A stretch of DNA of 64,000 nucleotides, from positions 310,001-374,000 of the forward strand of contig NZ_RCCP01000003.1 in the NCBI RefSeq assembly GCF_003664125.1, given 5' to 3'. Position 1 is the stretch's first letter. Each line of letters begins with the position of its first letter. The position numbers and the translations under genes were made by a program. Positions 1 to 8,197 of the stretch are shown here, in pieces. The stretch comes from Planococcus citreus. Lineage in GTDB: Bacteria; Bacillota; Bacilli; Bacillales_A; Planococcaceae. The notes beneath the pieces are model-generated. The model made no database searches. It had not been told where the DNA came from and saw nothing but the letters and a program-made list of their open reading frames with translations.

Positions 1-13
1 CTGTTTTTGCCAC
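1..13 (-). CDS. 5' end of a truncated gene leaving the window
   Basis: A strong ribosome binding site on the minus strand (AAGGAGGA, complement of 21-28) sits seven bases before a GTG codon at 11-13, which continues as Val/Met-Ala-Lys-Thr out of the window. An ATG at 17-19 is too close to the binding site to be the start. Only the first four codons are visible, so the product cannot be named. The DUF2798 gene lies upstream on the same strand, 87 bases away, and the two could be co-transcribed. Confidence 0.5.
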
Positions 14-100
14 GTACATCTCCTCCTTATGCTGATAACTTCATTTATTTCTTTACCCGCAATAAAGGAAGGATAATCAGCAGCGAGGAAGGGAGCGAGC

Positions 101-601
101 TTATTGCGCAATAGCTGTTTTGCGGTCTTGTGCGGCGTGCAGCTTGACCATCGCAAGGCGAGCCAGCGGTTGGATGAGCAAGCTTTCCGCCATCAGGACA
201 ATGAAGAAATTGCGCGGCCAATTGGCGAGCCAGTTGCTGAAGATCTCACCGTGGAAACCGTTGGCGGCCATGTCACCGATAAAGGTCATCGCGACCGACA
301 TGCCGATGACCGTGAAGACGATGCGCAATAAAATCTTTTGATGGAAAGAAGACGAAGTGCTTGACAGTTTGGCTGTTAACGATTCCGCGATTCTTCCGAA
401 GACAGCTGCTTCAAGAACCATCGCGCTGATCCACATGACTGGCATGATTTTGAGAATGCTCCATATGGTGTCCATCGTCAAATGGTCTGTGTAAAGCAGG
501 ACGCTGTAGCTGCTCATCAACAGCACAGTCATCGTCACTATAAGCGAGCCGTAAAGCAGCCCTTCTTTGCCATTATGAGGCAGTCGTTTGTCTTGTTGCA
601 T
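101..601 (-). CDS. DUF2798 family membrane protein
   Basis: Predicted integral membrane protein of 166 residues with four hydrophobic segments (about residues 16-36, 46-66, 90-110 and 130-150). The segments fall into two similar halves, each ending in a pattern like that of DUF2798 proteins; the second contains NFFIVLMAESLLIQPLARLAM-type residues. DUF2798 proteins have no established function. The ATG at 601 follows a GGGGAA-type ribosome binding site. It is the upstream neighbour of the gene cut by the window edge. The family call rests on pattern recall; the function is unknown. Confidence 0.7.
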   Translation of the reverse strand: MQQDKRLPHNGKEGLLYGSLIVTMTVLLMSSYSVLLYTDHLTMDTIWSILKIMPVMWISAMVLEAAVFGRIAESLTAKLSSTSSSFHQKILLRIVFTVIGMSVAMTFIGDMAANGFHGEIFSNWLANWPRNFFIVLMAESLLIQPLARLAMVKLHAAQDRKTAIAQ

Positions 602-741
602 GAATGTTCCCCGTTTCTACTGTATTGGCGCCCATTGAAAAGACAGGGCGAAAGGTGTTGCTTCAACAACCATTCCAACACTATAGCAATCAGGAAGCGA
701 ATTTCGTAAGTGTCTGTTTTGTGAAGATTTAGTAGAAGTTA

Positions 742-1260
742 TTATTGATTGTTATCGATCAATTGGTGCAAGCCTTCGTAAATTTCCACAATTTCAGCTT
801 GTTTCATGCGCACCAGTCCGCTTGAGGAAGGGGCGACGTATTCGATGACTCCCGGAATGACCGAATCCGGCTGTTTGCCCCAATGTGTTGATTTTTTACC
901 GCTGAATTGGAGGTAGACGCCTTTGCCGACAAAACAGACGGCTTTTGGGCGGTAGCGTTCAATTTTTTGTTTCAATTGTTCGGCGCCTTCTTTGTATTCT
1001 TCTTTTGTAATGTCGGCTGCCGCTTTGGTCGGGCGGGCGACGATATTGGTCAAACCATAGCCGAGTTCCAACAAATTGTGGTTTTCCTCGGGGGCATATT
1101 TTCTTGGTGTCAGTCCGGATTCAAAAAGGATTTTCCAAAAGCGGTTGTTTGGGTTGGCGTAATGATAGCCAGTTTCACTTGAACGGATGCTTGGGTTGAA
1201 TCCGACGAACAGGATATCGAGATGGTCTTTCAAATGATCCGGTATGGGTGTGAGTTCCAC
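742..1260 (-). CDS. mug: Mismatch-specific uracil/thymine-DNA glycosylase (Mug family)
   Basis: Base-excision repair enzyme of the Mug/TDG branch of uracil-DNA glycosylases, which removes uracil or ethenocytosine opposite guanine from double-stranded DNA in the cytoplasm. The 172-residue protein shows the active-site loop GFNPS (residues 20-24), the NPNNRFW block (36-42) that lines the base pocket, and the intercalating loop APSSSGL near 143-149. The GTG start at 1260 is chosen because AAAGGAG lies six bases upstream; a longer frame to 1287 would put that site inside the gene. Length agrees with the family. Monocistronic; the downstream neighbour is a membrane protein with no repair link. Confidence 0.9.
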   Translation of the reverse strand: MELTPIPDHLKDHLDILFVGFNPSIRSSETGYHYANPNNRFWKILFESGLTPRKYAPEENHNLLELGYGLTNIVARPTKAAADITKEEYKEGAEQLKQKIERYRPKAVCFVGKGVYLQFSGKKSTHWGKQPDSVIPGVIEYVAPSSSGLVRMKQAEIVEIYEGLHQLIDNNQ

Positions 1261-1394
1261 AAGAAAGCTCCTTTCACATAAATGCATTTGCAGAGTATTA
1301 GCGTATCAAAAAAATATAATATATTCTGCACTGAACCATCGTATAATAGAAGAAAATGGCAATGGTTAATTGATTTGCTAAAAGGAGCTGCGCG

Positions 1395-1916
1395 ATGCAG
1401 GAATTTTCGTATGAATTGACGGAACAGCAATTTGTTGATTTCAACCTTTATCATGCCAAACATTCCGAAGCGGTCAAGCGTTCATTGACGATCCAGCGCT
1501 TTGTCATTCCAATTGTTTATTTGATGATGCCGTTCGTGATGGGGCCGATTTTTGATTGGTCGGTGTGGGGACTGATGATCCCTTTCATCCTATTCGCGGC
1601 TTTGTGGATCATCTTCTTTCCGCCATATTTCCATTGGAATATTAAACGCATGAGCCGAAAAATGGTTAACGAAGGGAAAAACGAAGGCTTGCTCGGCACC
1701 CGTGAGCTGTTCATTGATTCAGAGGGAATCCGGGAAGTGACGAAAAATGGGGAGACGCATGTGCGCTGGTCGGGCATCGAAAAGTATGGGGAGGATGCGG
1801 TCAATTTGTATTTGTATAATAGCGCCATGTCCGCACTGATTGTACCGAAAAAGGCGGTGCCTGAGCTGGAGTCATTGCGCAAGCTATTGGCTGAAAAAGT
1901 TCCGGCAAGCACTTGA
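1395..1916 (+). CDS. YcxB-like membrane protein
   Basis: Protein of 173 residues with the layout of the YcxB family: an N-terminal cytoplasmic stretch, two adjacent membrane segments (about residues 35-54 and 57-77) and a C-terminal domain resembling a PH-like fold that begins near LFIDSEGIREVTKNGETHVRW and ends with IVPKKAV. The family has no settled biochemical role. An AAAGGAG site ends eight bases before the ATG. Divergent from mug and convergent with the lipoprotein gene, sharing a bidirectional terminator with it. Confidence 0.75.
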   Translation: MQEFSYELTEQQFVDFNLYHAKHSEAVKRSLTIQRFVIPIVYLMMPFVMGPIFDWSVWGLMIPFILFAALWIIFFPPYFHWNIKRMSRKMVNEGKNEGLLGTRELFIDSEGIREVTKNGETHVRWSGIEKYGEDAVNLYLYNSAMSALIVPKKAVPELESLRKLLAEKVPAST

Positions 1917-1930
1917 AATTGAATGGACGA

Positions 1931-1963
1931 AAAAACCGAACCGCGCTTGGCGGTTCGGTTTTT
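1931..1963. terminator. Bidirectional intrinsic terminator
   Basis: Stem AAAACCGAACCG / CGGTTCGGTTTT around a short loop, with A-tract before and T-tract after, placed exactly between the convergent YcxB-like and BsuPI lipoprotein genes. Confidence 0.9.
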
Positions 1964-2425
1964 CTATTCGATCGTATGCTCGATTTCTGCTGGATAATTC
2001 GTGCCTTGTGTCGGCGTCATCCATACTTCTAGCGTATAGGTGCCAGGTTCAAGGTTGGCTTCCGGAACTTGGATCTCGTATTGAAGCTCCTCGCCTTGTC
2101 GCAGGATTTCCTCGCCGAGCGCCTGGGTATACATGCTGACAGACGACATGCGGAACACTTCATTGCCTTGTTCATCGGTCAATGTGAAATCATAGCGCTG
2201 CCCGCTCGTGAAGTTGAATGTCACCGCTTCTTGCGTATCGTTCTTGACGGTATAGCGGTAAGTTCCATTGTCGGTTTCTTCTATGGTCGATGTCACTTCA
2301 CCTTCGATGATTTCACCCCCTGACTCCGGATCTTCCGGCAGATTATCGCTTTCGGTACCGCATGCCGCGAGCATCAAAGCGGCCATCAATAGCAGTAGCC
2401 AGCTGATTGCGTTTTTTTGCATCAT
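1964..2425 (-). CDS. Lipoprotein with BsuPI-type domain
   Basis: Secreted lipoprotein of 153 residues. The signal peptide ends in a lipobox LAAC with Cys at about residue 22, followed by an acidic linker. From about residue 45 the protein matches the BsuPI (intracellular proteinase inhibitor) beta-sandwich pattern: SGQRYDFTLTDEQGNEVFRMS, then GEELQYEIQVP and LEPGTYTLEVWMTP. Domains of this kind occur both in the cytoplasmic inhibitor of Bacillus and in many membrane-tethered proteins, so protease inhibition is not proven here. A GGGGGCG-type ribosome binding site precedes the ATG. It stands alone between convergent and divergent neighbours. Confidence 0.8.
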   Translation of the reverse strand: MMQKNAISWLLLLMAALMLAACGTESDNLPEDPESGGEIIEGEVTSTIEETDNGTYRYTVKNDTQEAVTFNFTSGQRYDFTLTDEQGNEVFRMSSVSMYTQALGEEILRQGEELQYEIQVPEANLEPGTYTLEVWMTPTQGTNYPAEIEHTIE

Positions 2426-2559
2426 CGGGTTCGCCCCCTTTTTGTCTATAGAGTAGACCGCAAGAGGCCGTAAAAAGTTACAGAAACGAATGCATTGTGC
2501 TGTTCTTCGGCCCTCTTGCTGTCCTATACTAGCACTATACCCTGAAGGAGGGCCTTGTA

Positions 2560-2697
2560 ATGCCCGGATTATTCAATGATTTCCGTGAAGCGCTGTTTGC
2601 AAAGATGAAATGCCTCGGCATGAGCACATTCACAGTCGCCAAATACATGGCGATGGGATTGATTCCGCTGTATCTCATCTACTTAATGATGAATTAA
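2560..2697 (+). CDS. Small 45-residue membrane-associated protein
   Basis: Short gene with a strong GAAGGAGGG ribosome binding site ending six bases before the ATG. The product starts MPGLFNDFREALFAKMKC, amphipathic, and ends in a hydrophobic stretch (about residues 27-43) terminating LYLIYLMMN. It is followed immediately by an intrinsic terminator, so it forms its own transcription unit. I do not recognise the family. The ribosome site, coding frame and private terminator support a real gene. Confidence 0.7.
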   Translation: MPGLFNDFREALFAKMKCLGMSTFTVAKYMAMGLIPLYLIYLMMN

Positions 2698-2707
2698 TTG
2701 AGACATT

Positions 2708-2733
2708 AAAGGCTCTGAAAAGAGTCTTTTTTT
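2708..2733 (+). terminator. Intrinsic terminator of the small-protein gene
   Basis: Stem around AGGCTCT/AGAGTCT with a GAAA loop and a run of seven T, ten bases after the stop codon at 2697. Confidence 0.75.
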
Positions 2734-2752
2734 ATTTCCAATTGTTGGTATA

Positions 2753-2779
2753 TTGACTATATTTTCAGAATATTATAAT
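2753..2779 (+). promoter_or_regulatory. Probable promoter of the acyl-CoA synthetase gene
   Basis: TTGACT (2753-2758) and TATAAT (2774-2779) with a 15-base spacer, short by two; TAATAT two bases downstream would give the standard 17. AT-rich surroundings, 63 bases before the start codon. Confidence 0.5.
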
Positions 2780-2841
2780 ATTGAAGAACTACCGATCAGG
2801 CAGAAGGGGAGATTCATGAGCAAACAAAGGAGGAATGGGAA

Positions 2842-4395
2842 ATGAACATCACAACATCGTTGACGATGAATGCGACGCGCCAGCCCGAATTAATGGCATT
2901 GAATTTTGAAGGGAAATCCTACACGTATCAAGAATTGAACGCGGAAGTGAATCGCTTGGCGAACGGCTTGGTGCGGGAGGGAATTTCAAAGGGCGATAAA
3001 GTGGCGCTGTTCATGAAGAATTCGGATGCGTACGTTATTGCGTTTTTTGCCGCGTTGAAAGCAGGCGGCGTTGTGGTTCCGATCAATTACAGGCTGAATG
3101 CCGAGGAAGCGGGCTATCTATTCGGCCAGTCGGATGCAGTTTATGTGTTTAGCGATAATGAATTCGAAAGCTTAGTGGCGGAAGCGAAAGAATTGGACGA
3201 TCTGCTGCATCAGGTGATCGTCTATCCGCAAGCACAAATTGAAGCGCATCTCAGTTGGGACGAAGTACTGGACGATGATCGCTCGGAGCCAAAAGTCGAC
3301 ATCTTGCCGGAAGACGATGCAGAAATCCTTTATACTTCGGGGACGACCGGCCCACCAAAGGGAGCGCTTTTTGACCATCAACGCATTGTCAATGTCAGCA
3401 CTTCGTTCATTCTCGGGACGGGCGTCAATCATGATGACCGTTTGCTTCATGCGGCGCCGTTTTTCCATCCTTCCCAACTCAATTTGTTTCTTGTGACCGG
3501 GGTCATGCTCGGCATACCGCAAACTATTCTCCGTGAATTCGCGACGCGGGATGTAGTCAACGCAATCCATCAAGACGGCTGTACGGTGTTTTTCGGACTG
3601 CCAGATATGTACCATGCGTTGATGGAAGCACCTGAGAGCGTAAAATATAATCTGGGCACGATCCGCAAATGCATGTACGGGACCGACCCGATGCCGAATG
3701 GCCTTGTCGCGCGGGCTATGAAATTCTTCGGCCACGAACAGTTTTACAATTTATGCTTCCTCACTGAAGGGGGACCGGGAGGCGTCTATTTGCTGCCAAG
3801 CGAGCATGCCCATAAAGAGGGAGCGGGCGGCAAGTCGATGTATATGACCCACGTCCGTGTGGTCGACGAAGAAATGAACGACGTTAAGCCTGGCCAAGTC
3901 GGCGAATTCGTCATGCGCGGTGAGACGATCATGAAATCGTATTACAATATGCCGGAAGAAACCGAAGAAGCATTCCGGGACGGCTGGCTGTTGACGGGGG
4001 ATCTCGCGACAATCGATGAAGACGGCTACATTACGCTTGTCGACCGCAAATCCGACCGTATCATTTCTGCTGGGAATAATATTTATTCCATCGAAATCGA
4101 GCAAGTGTTGAATCGTCATCCGCAAGTCCAGGAAGCGGCGACCGTCGGCATTCCGGAAGAAGAATGGGGCGAAATCGTCGGTGTCGTCATTGTCCCAAAG
4201 GACGGGTCGCCAATCGACGAAGTAGCACTCTCCGAATACTTGCTCGAGCATTTGCCGCAGCATAAAGCGCCCAAGAAATTCAGGTTCGCGGATGAATTGC
4301 CGCGCAATGCTTCAGGCAAGATTTTGAAATACCAATTGCGCGAACTGCATATCAGCGAATATACATGGTTCCGCCATACGTTTGTCGAACGCTGA
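2842..4395 (+). CDS. AMP-forming acyl-CoA synthetase
   Basis: ATP-dependent CoA ligase of the acyl-adenylate superfamily, cytoplasmic, forming an acyl-AMP and then an acyl-CoA. The 517-residue protein has the P-loop-like YTSGTTGPPKG (residues 164-174), adenine-region TGD (385-387), the hinge DRKSDRI (401-407) and the catalytic lysine in NASGK (Lys493). The usual YGxTE motif is replaced by CFLTEGGPGG (305-314), which suggests an unusual adenylate pocket. Medium or long-chain fatty acids are the commonest substrates in this branch, but the sequence does not decide. ATG preceded by AAAGGAGGAATGGGAA. Monocistronic. Confidence 0.88.
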   Translation: MNITTSLTMNATRQPELMALNFEGKSYTYQELNAEVNRLANGLVREGISKGDKVALFMKNSDAYVIAFFAALKAGGVVVPINYRLNAEEAGYLFGQSDAVYVFSDNEFESLVAEAKELDDLLHQVIVYPQAQIEAHLSWDEVLDDDRSEPKVDILPEDDAEILYTSGTTGPPKGALFDHQRIVNVSTSFILGTGVNHDDRLLHAAPFFHPSQLNLFLVTGVMLGIPQTILREFATRDVVNAIHQDGCTVFFGLPDMYHALMEAPESVKYNLGTIRKCMYGTDPMPNGLVARAMKFFGHEQFYNLCFLTEGGPGGVYLLPSEHAHKEGAGGKSMYMTHVRVVDEEMNDVKPGQVGEFVMRGETIMKSYYNMPEETEEAFRDGWLLTGDLATIDEDGYITLVDRKSDRIISAGNNIYSIEIEQVLNRHPQVQEAATVGIPEEEWGEIVGVVIVPKDGSPIDEVALSEYLLEHLPQHKAPKKFRFADELPRNASGKILKYQLRELHISEYTWFRHTFVER

Positions 4396-4396
4396 A

Positions 4397-4429
4397 AAAT
4401 GGCGCCCTGATGCTCCGGGGCGCCATTTC
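4397..4429 (+). terminator. Hairpin after the acyl-CoA synthetase gene
   Basis: Strong stem AATGGCGCC/GGCGCCATT with a loop of about eleven bases, directly after the stop codon. The T-tract is weak (TTTCTCTGTG), so termination may be incomplete. Confidence 0.65.
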
Positions 4430-4483
4430 TCTGTGTTATGATGGAACAGGATTTGAATAGAACATGGCAGGAGGATTTTTCAT

Positions 4484-4966
4484 ATGGACAATAACGATAT
4501 TTTGATCCGGCTGCGCTATGCGCTGGATTTGAAAAATAGCGATGTAAAAGAAATTTTCGCACTCGGTGGCGAGAAAGTGGATGCCGTCGATGTGCCATTG
4601 ATTTTAACGAAAACGCCGGAATCAGACGATGAAGGGGCAGAAGCCAATATCCCATTGGCAAACGACCAATTGGAGCGCTTCTTGAACGGGCTGATCACCT
4701 TCAACCGCGGCCCCAAGCCCGGTAACTCCGGCCCGCCTGAAGTAAGCGGCGAGCACATCAACAACCTAATCTTGAAAAAGCTGCGCATCGCGCTGGAATT
4801 GACGAGCGAAGACTTGCTCGATTTATGGAAGTTGGCTGGGATCAACGTGTCCAAAGGCGAACTCGGCGCCTTTCTCCGGAAAGAAGGCCATAAAAACTAT
4901 AAAGAACTGGGCGACCAGCTCATGCGCAATCTCCTCAAAGGCATCACGCTCAATTATCGTCCATAA
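4484..4966 (+). CDS. DUF1456 (YehS-like) protein
   Basis: Protein of 160 residues made of two repeats of the DUF1456 helical unit: the first begins MDNNDILIRLRYALDLKNSDVKEIF, the second (about residue 90) HINNLILKKLRIALELTSEDLLDLW. Both end with a short segment followed by LERFLNGL or LMRNLLKGI. This is the full architecture of YehS proteins, which have no established function. AGGAGG lies ten bases before the ATG at 4484. The gene faces the small membrane protein across a shared terminator. Confidence 0.8.
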   Translation: MDNNDILIRLRYALDLKNSDVKEIFALGGEKVDAVDVPLILTKTPESDDEGAEANIPLANDQLERFLNGLITFNRGPKPGNSGPPEVSGEHINNLILKKLRIALELTSEDLLDLWKLAGINVSKGELGAFLRKEGHKNYKELGDQLMRNLLKGITLNYRP

Positions 4967-4968
4967 CG

Positions 4969-5007
4969 AAAAGCCGCAGCATCCCAAATCGGGTGCTGCG
5001 GCTTTTT
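4969..5007. terminator. Bidirectional intrinsic terminator
   Basis: Stem AAAAGCCGCAGCA(C)CC / GGTGCTGCGGCTTTTT between the convergent DUF1456 gene and the small membrane protein gene. Confidence 0.9.
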
Positions 5008-5016
5008 GCTTGGTGC

Positions 5017-5187
5017 TTATTCGCCGCCGCTCGTATAGCGATTGTCGCCCATCGTGTAATTCGAGCTATCGCCAGGCTTGGCATCCGGATGGGTAGGCTT
5101 GTCGTAATAGGCAGAAGCTCTGCGCCGGCGGTCGACGATAAAGCCAAGACCCGCAACAATAGCGATCGGAACCAGAAAATATAACAT
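5017..5187 (-). CDS. Small single-pass membrane protein
   Basis: Product of 56 residues: one N-terminal membrane segment (LYFLVPIAIVAGLGFIV, residues 2-18), a basic stop-transfer run DRRRR, then a hydrophilic tail rich in Asp, Pro and Ser. The ATG at 5187 is chosen over an upstream in-frame ATG because AAAGGAGG (complement of 5194-5201) sits at standard distance. The positive-inside pattern predicts a cytoplasmic tail. I do not recognise the family. Confidence 0.75.
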   Translation of the reverse strand: MLYFLVPIAIVAGLGFIVDRRRRASAYYDKPTHPDAKPGDSSNYTMGDNRYTSGGE

Positions 5188-5256
5188 ACAATTCCTCCTT
5201 TTTAGTGGGGTGTTCGAAAATGAAACAAGTGAGTGAGGTGGATCGTTCGTTGATGA

Positions 5257-5296
5257 TTTCATCACCAAGCAGCCGCCTCCCGCTTAGGGCTGGCCT
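5257..5296. repeat. Intergenic repeat, copy A core
   Basis: A 40-base core beginning TTTCATCACCAAGCAGCCGC and ending AGGGCTGGCCT matches copy B (5551-5590) at 39 of 40 positions. A second shared block, TGCGCGGTTCGGCTTT, follows at about 5425-5440, so the full unit is about 180 bases in this copy with a diverged middle. Confidence 0.85.
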
Positions 5297-5550
5297 CCCG
5301 CAATGAGCCAATGAATTGGCGAAAGGAAGTTGAGCCCATTCATTTGCGACGCATCTGCTCGCAGATGTGGGAGCAGCTCTTTATTCGTGATGCTTGAGCA
5401 TAGCGAAAGTTGAGAACAGGTTTGTGCGCGGTTCGGCTTTTACATTCCACTGAATTTTTTGAGTGATAAAATATCTCTTTTTCACATGTTCATCCGCTTG
5501 TGGATGATGCTTATTTAAGCTTATGAGTGAGACGAATATTTTGTCGATCT

Positions 5551-5590
5551 TTTCATCACCAAGCAGCCGCCTACCGCTTAGGGCTGGCCT
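5551..5590. repeat. Intergenic repeat, copy B core
   Basis: Second copy of the 40-base core, with one substitution (C to A). The downstream shared block TGCGCGGTTCGGCTTT recurs at 5642-5657, only about 55 bases after the core, so copy B is shorter than copy A by internal deletion. Confidence 0.85.
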
Positions 5591-5850
5591 TTAGCCATAA
5601 GCCAAGAAGGACGCTTGTCTTATGGCATCGGCTCGCCCATATGCGCGGTTCGGCTTTAAGATTTCATTGGATATTATATGCAAAGAAATGTCACTGTTAG
5701 TTGTCTTCATCCGCTGGTGGCGACGCTTAGCTGGACTTGATAATTGCAGAGAAGTTTCGTGTGCTGTTCAATTCGAATTTACGAAGATGATTAAAATAAT
5801 TCACGCTTACTTCAATGTGTGATGAATTTCATTTCCTCTCTAAAACTAGA

Positions 5851-5971
5851 GATGGAGCGGAAAGGGGCGACTCTGGAGGGATCAGGACGAGCTGAAGACC
5901 CTGGACTGAGCGCTAGCGAGGGAAGCGGCTGAAGCCGGCCCCCTCAGAAAGCGTCCCCTTGAAGCGCAATC
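5851..5971. repeat. Stem-forming intergenic repeat, copy 1
   Basis: About 120 bases, starting GATGGAGCGGAAAGGGGCGAC and ending GCGTCCCCTTGAAGCGCAATC; the ends form an imperfect inverted repeat of about 20 bases. The interior (GGATCAG-ACGA-CTGAAGACCC, then GAAGCGGCTGAAGCC) resembles the element at 53438-53556 and a repeat type I recall from intergenic DNA of many Bacillales. No coding capacity. Confidence 0.7.
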
Positions 5972-6032
5972 TTCATCCTTTACATTTCCGCTGCAATCTG
6001 TTGAAGTTTTGTTTTTTAATTCAACCCATAAG

Positions 6033-6066
6033 AAAAAAAGCGCACCACAAAGGGAGCGCTTTTTTT
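6033..6066 (-). terminator. Intrinsic terminator of the aldolase gene
   Basis: AAAAAAGCGC/GCGCTTTTTT stem with a twelve-base loop, immediately downstream of the aldolase stop codon (minus strand reading). Confidence 0.85.
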
Positions 6067-6069
6067 ATA

Positions 6070-6957
6070 TCATGTAATGGATGCTTCGTAGATTTCTTTG
6101 ATGGACTTCTCGAGCATCGTGTTGAACTCTTCATCCGATTGATCAGCGTTCAAGCCTTCTGACAAGGCGCGTGAGAAGCTGGCAATCAAGCCTTTGTTTT
6201 CAGCAAGCTTCTGGTTCGCCTGCTCGCGCGGATATCCGCCGGACAATGCCACAACACGCACGACACGAGGGTGGTCGATCAATTCTTTATAGAAATTCGC
6301 CAGCGTCGGAATCGTCAATTTCAACATGACGTACTCGTCATCGCTGAGCTTATCGAGATGGCTAAGGATTTCGTCATTCAGCATAGCCTCGATGCGTTCT
6401 TTGTCTGCGCTGTTGATGTCAACTTCCGGCTCGATGATCGGAACGAGTCCTGCAGCAATGACTTCTTTCGCCACTTCGAATTGCTGGTCGACGACTTGCT
6501 TGATGCCTTCCACATTCGGTTCTTTGATGACTGAGCGCATCTTCGTGCCGAAGACATTGCGTTCGACCGCACGCTTCAACAGCTCGTTCAAATTCGGGTT
6601 TGGCTTCATCAATTGAACGCCGTTCTGTTCATCCGCCAAGCCTTTATCGATTTTAAGGAAAGGAACGACGCCTTTCGCGTCCCATAAATAATTACTTGTG
6701 TATTTGCCGTATACTTCGCGGTCCATCGTCTGTTCAAACAGGATGGCGCCGAGCACATAATCCGACGAAAATGACGGGGCCGTCATGACGCGCGTTCTCA
6801 TTTCGTGGATCAGGTCGTACATTTCATCTTCGTTGGAGTAAGCATCTTCATTAACGCCATAAAGTTTTAACGCTTTTGGCGTGCTGCCACCGCTTTGGTC
6901 GAGTGCAGCGATAAAGCCCTTGCCGTTTTTCATTACTTCAAATTGTTTTGTGTTCAT
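6070..6957 (-). CDS. fda: Class I fructose-bisphosphate aldolase
   Basis: Glycolytic enzyme splitting fructose 1,6-bisphosphate into dihydroxyacetone phosphate and glyceraldehyde 3-phosphate through a Schiff base, without metal. The 295-residue protein has the [14 protein letters not shown]-terminal block (residues 18-30), EPEV (177-180), and VMLKLTIP with the probable Schiff-base lysine at 213; [11 protein letters not shown] (239-248) follows. Length and motifs match the staphylococcal class I enzyme. An AAGGAG site precedes the ATG at 6957 and a clear promoter lies at 7013-7041. Monocistronic with its own terminator. Confidence 0.93.
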   Translation of the reverse strand: MNTKQFEVMKNGKGFIAALDQSGGSTPKALKLYGVNEDAYSNEDEMYDLIHEMRTRVMTAPSFSSDYVLGAILFEQTMDREVYGKYTSNYLWDAKGVVPFLKIDKGLADEQNGVQLMKPNPNLNELLKRAVERNVFGTKMRSVIKEPNVEGIKQVVDQQFEVAKEVIAAGLVPIIEPEVDINSADKERIEAMLNDEILSHLDKLSDDEYVMLKLTIPTLANFYKELIDHPRVVRVVALSGGYPREQANQKLAENKGLIASFSRALSEGLNADQSDEEFNTMLEKSIKEIYEASIT

Positions 6958-7012
6958 CGTCTCAGCTCCTTAGATTAAGAAATTTTGACTGCATTAATCC
7001 TGTTCCCTGCTA

Positions 7013-7041
7013 AGTGTACCAATAATCGGGTTTTTCATCAA
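7013..7041 (-). promoter_or_regulatory. Promoter of the aldolase gene
   Basis: On the minus strand TTGATG (7036-7041) and TACACT (7013-7018) are separated by exactly 17 bases, about 55 bases before the aldolase start codon. Confidence 0.7.
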
Positions 7042-7068
7042 AAAAAGATTTCAGAATTGTCGTACACC

Positions 7069-7992
7069 TTAATCTTCAATAGAAACGCCTGGATTTTTGG
7101 CTGTTTCAAAGTCGAAGCGGACGCCTGTCATCTGCTCGGCCACGTCCCATAGTTTTCGGGCAAGCGCTTCGTCGACGGCAGTCGGGTGGGGCGTATCGAG
7201 TGCGGGATAGCCTTTTCTCCTGCCTTTGCCGGCAGGGCCGATGTATTCACCGCCTATGAGATCCGGTTCTGTTGCGGCGTGGACGGTAGCGAGCGCTCCC
7301 ATGTCCGGCGGCTGGAGAAAGCGGTTGGCGAAATCCCTCAGCAACACCGGCGCATCGTATTTGCCGATCTTGAAGATATTAGTGGCAGAAACGCCGGGGT
7401 GGCAGGCGACGCTGATCGTCTGGATGTGGTGCTTTTTCAGCCGCCGGTCAAGTTCCATCGCAAACAGCATATTGGCAAGCTTGCTTTGGTTGTAGAATTT
7501 TTTCGGGCGATAGCCTTTCGAGCCGTCAAGATTATCAAAATCAATCGCGCCGCGGTTATGCGCGAGGCTTCCGAGTGTGATGACACGCGATCCTGGAGTT
7601 TTCGCGAGCAGCGGCAGAAGGTGGGCGGTCAACGCAAAATGGCCGAGGTAATTGCTGCCGAACTGCAATTCAAAGCCGTCTTTCGTTTTTCCGTATGGCG
7701 GCATCATGATCCCCGCATTATTGACTAGTAAATCGAGTGAACGGAAATGTTTTTTGTAGCTGTCCGCAAAATGGCGGACGCTGGCGAGATCGGCCAAGTC
7801 GAGTTTCAAAACAGCAACCGTCGCTTCGGGATGGTAATCGAGGATCTCCCGTTTAGCATTTTCGCCTTTGACCAAATCGCGGACTGCCAGCAGAATCGAG
7901 AAGCCCTGACCGGCGAGCATGTTGGCGGCTTCCCATCCGATGCCGCTATTGCCGCCTGTGATAATGGCGATTTTATGATGGACGTCCTCCAA
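7069..7992 (-). CDS. Short-chain dehydrogenase/reductase, retinol dehydrogenase-like
   Basis: NAD(P)-dependent oxidoreductase of 307 residues. Motifs: cofactor loop GGNSGIG (residues 13-19), NNAG, and the catalytic YNQSK. The protein is longer than classical SDRs and has the extended C-terminal region typical of the retinol dehydrogenase/protochlorophyllide reductase-like branch; the substrate is not predictable. The TTG at 7992 is taken as start because AAAGGGGAG lies at proper distance and no ATG occurs before the Rossmann motif. It is divergent from ilvA. Confidence 0.82.
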   Translation of the reverse strand: MEDVHHKIAIITGGNSGIGWEAANMLAGQGFSILLAVRDLVKGENAKREILDYHPEATVAVLKLDLADLASVRHFADSYKKHFRSLDLLVNNAGIMMPPYGKTKDGFELQFGSNYLGHFALTAHLLPLLAKTPGSRVITLGSLAHNRGAIDFDNLDGSKGYRPKKFYNQSKLANMLFAMELDRRLKKHHIQTISVACHPGVSATNIFKIGKYDAPVLLRDFANRFLQPPDMGALATVHAATEPDLIGGEYIGPAGKGRRKGYPALDTPHPTAVDEALARKLWDVAEQMTGVRFDFETAKNPGVSIED

Positions 7993-8197
7993 GAAATCAT
8001 CTCCCCTTTTAAAAAATAAATGTTGCGTAAAGCTTCTTTTTCTATCTAGTTTACCCCATTTGAAAATTGAAACCGCATACATTCGAGAAAAACCGAAAAT
8101 CTTGTGAAAAGATCATCAAATTGTCTAAATTTTTACACAACAAAGCTCGCTGATGTGTTAGAGTAATTCAATAATCAAAATGAAGAGGGTGAATCAG

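Larger units (their letters stand above)
5188..6032. other. Gene-free 845-base stretch containing repeats
   Basis: No open frame here has a ribosome binding site and coding character. The region carries two diverged copies of one repeat (5257-5450 and 5551-5670) and a third, different, stem-forming repeat at 5851-5971. Short hairpins occur inside both copies of the first repeat, for example GCCATAAG/CTTATGGC at about 5594-5626. Confidence 0.7.

Noticed and set aside
5257..5590. CRISPR array
   Set aside because: Only two repeat copies of about 40 bases, 254 bases apart, with no regular spacers and no cas genes.
5622..5822. Open frame of 66 codons in the gene-free stretch
   Set aside because: It lies partly inside repeat copy B, lacks a ribosome site and has no recognisable product.
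5851..5971. Insertion sequence remnant
   Set aside because: The ends are inverted, but no transposase fragment is present, and the compensatory arm changes in the second copy fit a structural repeat better than a dead IS.
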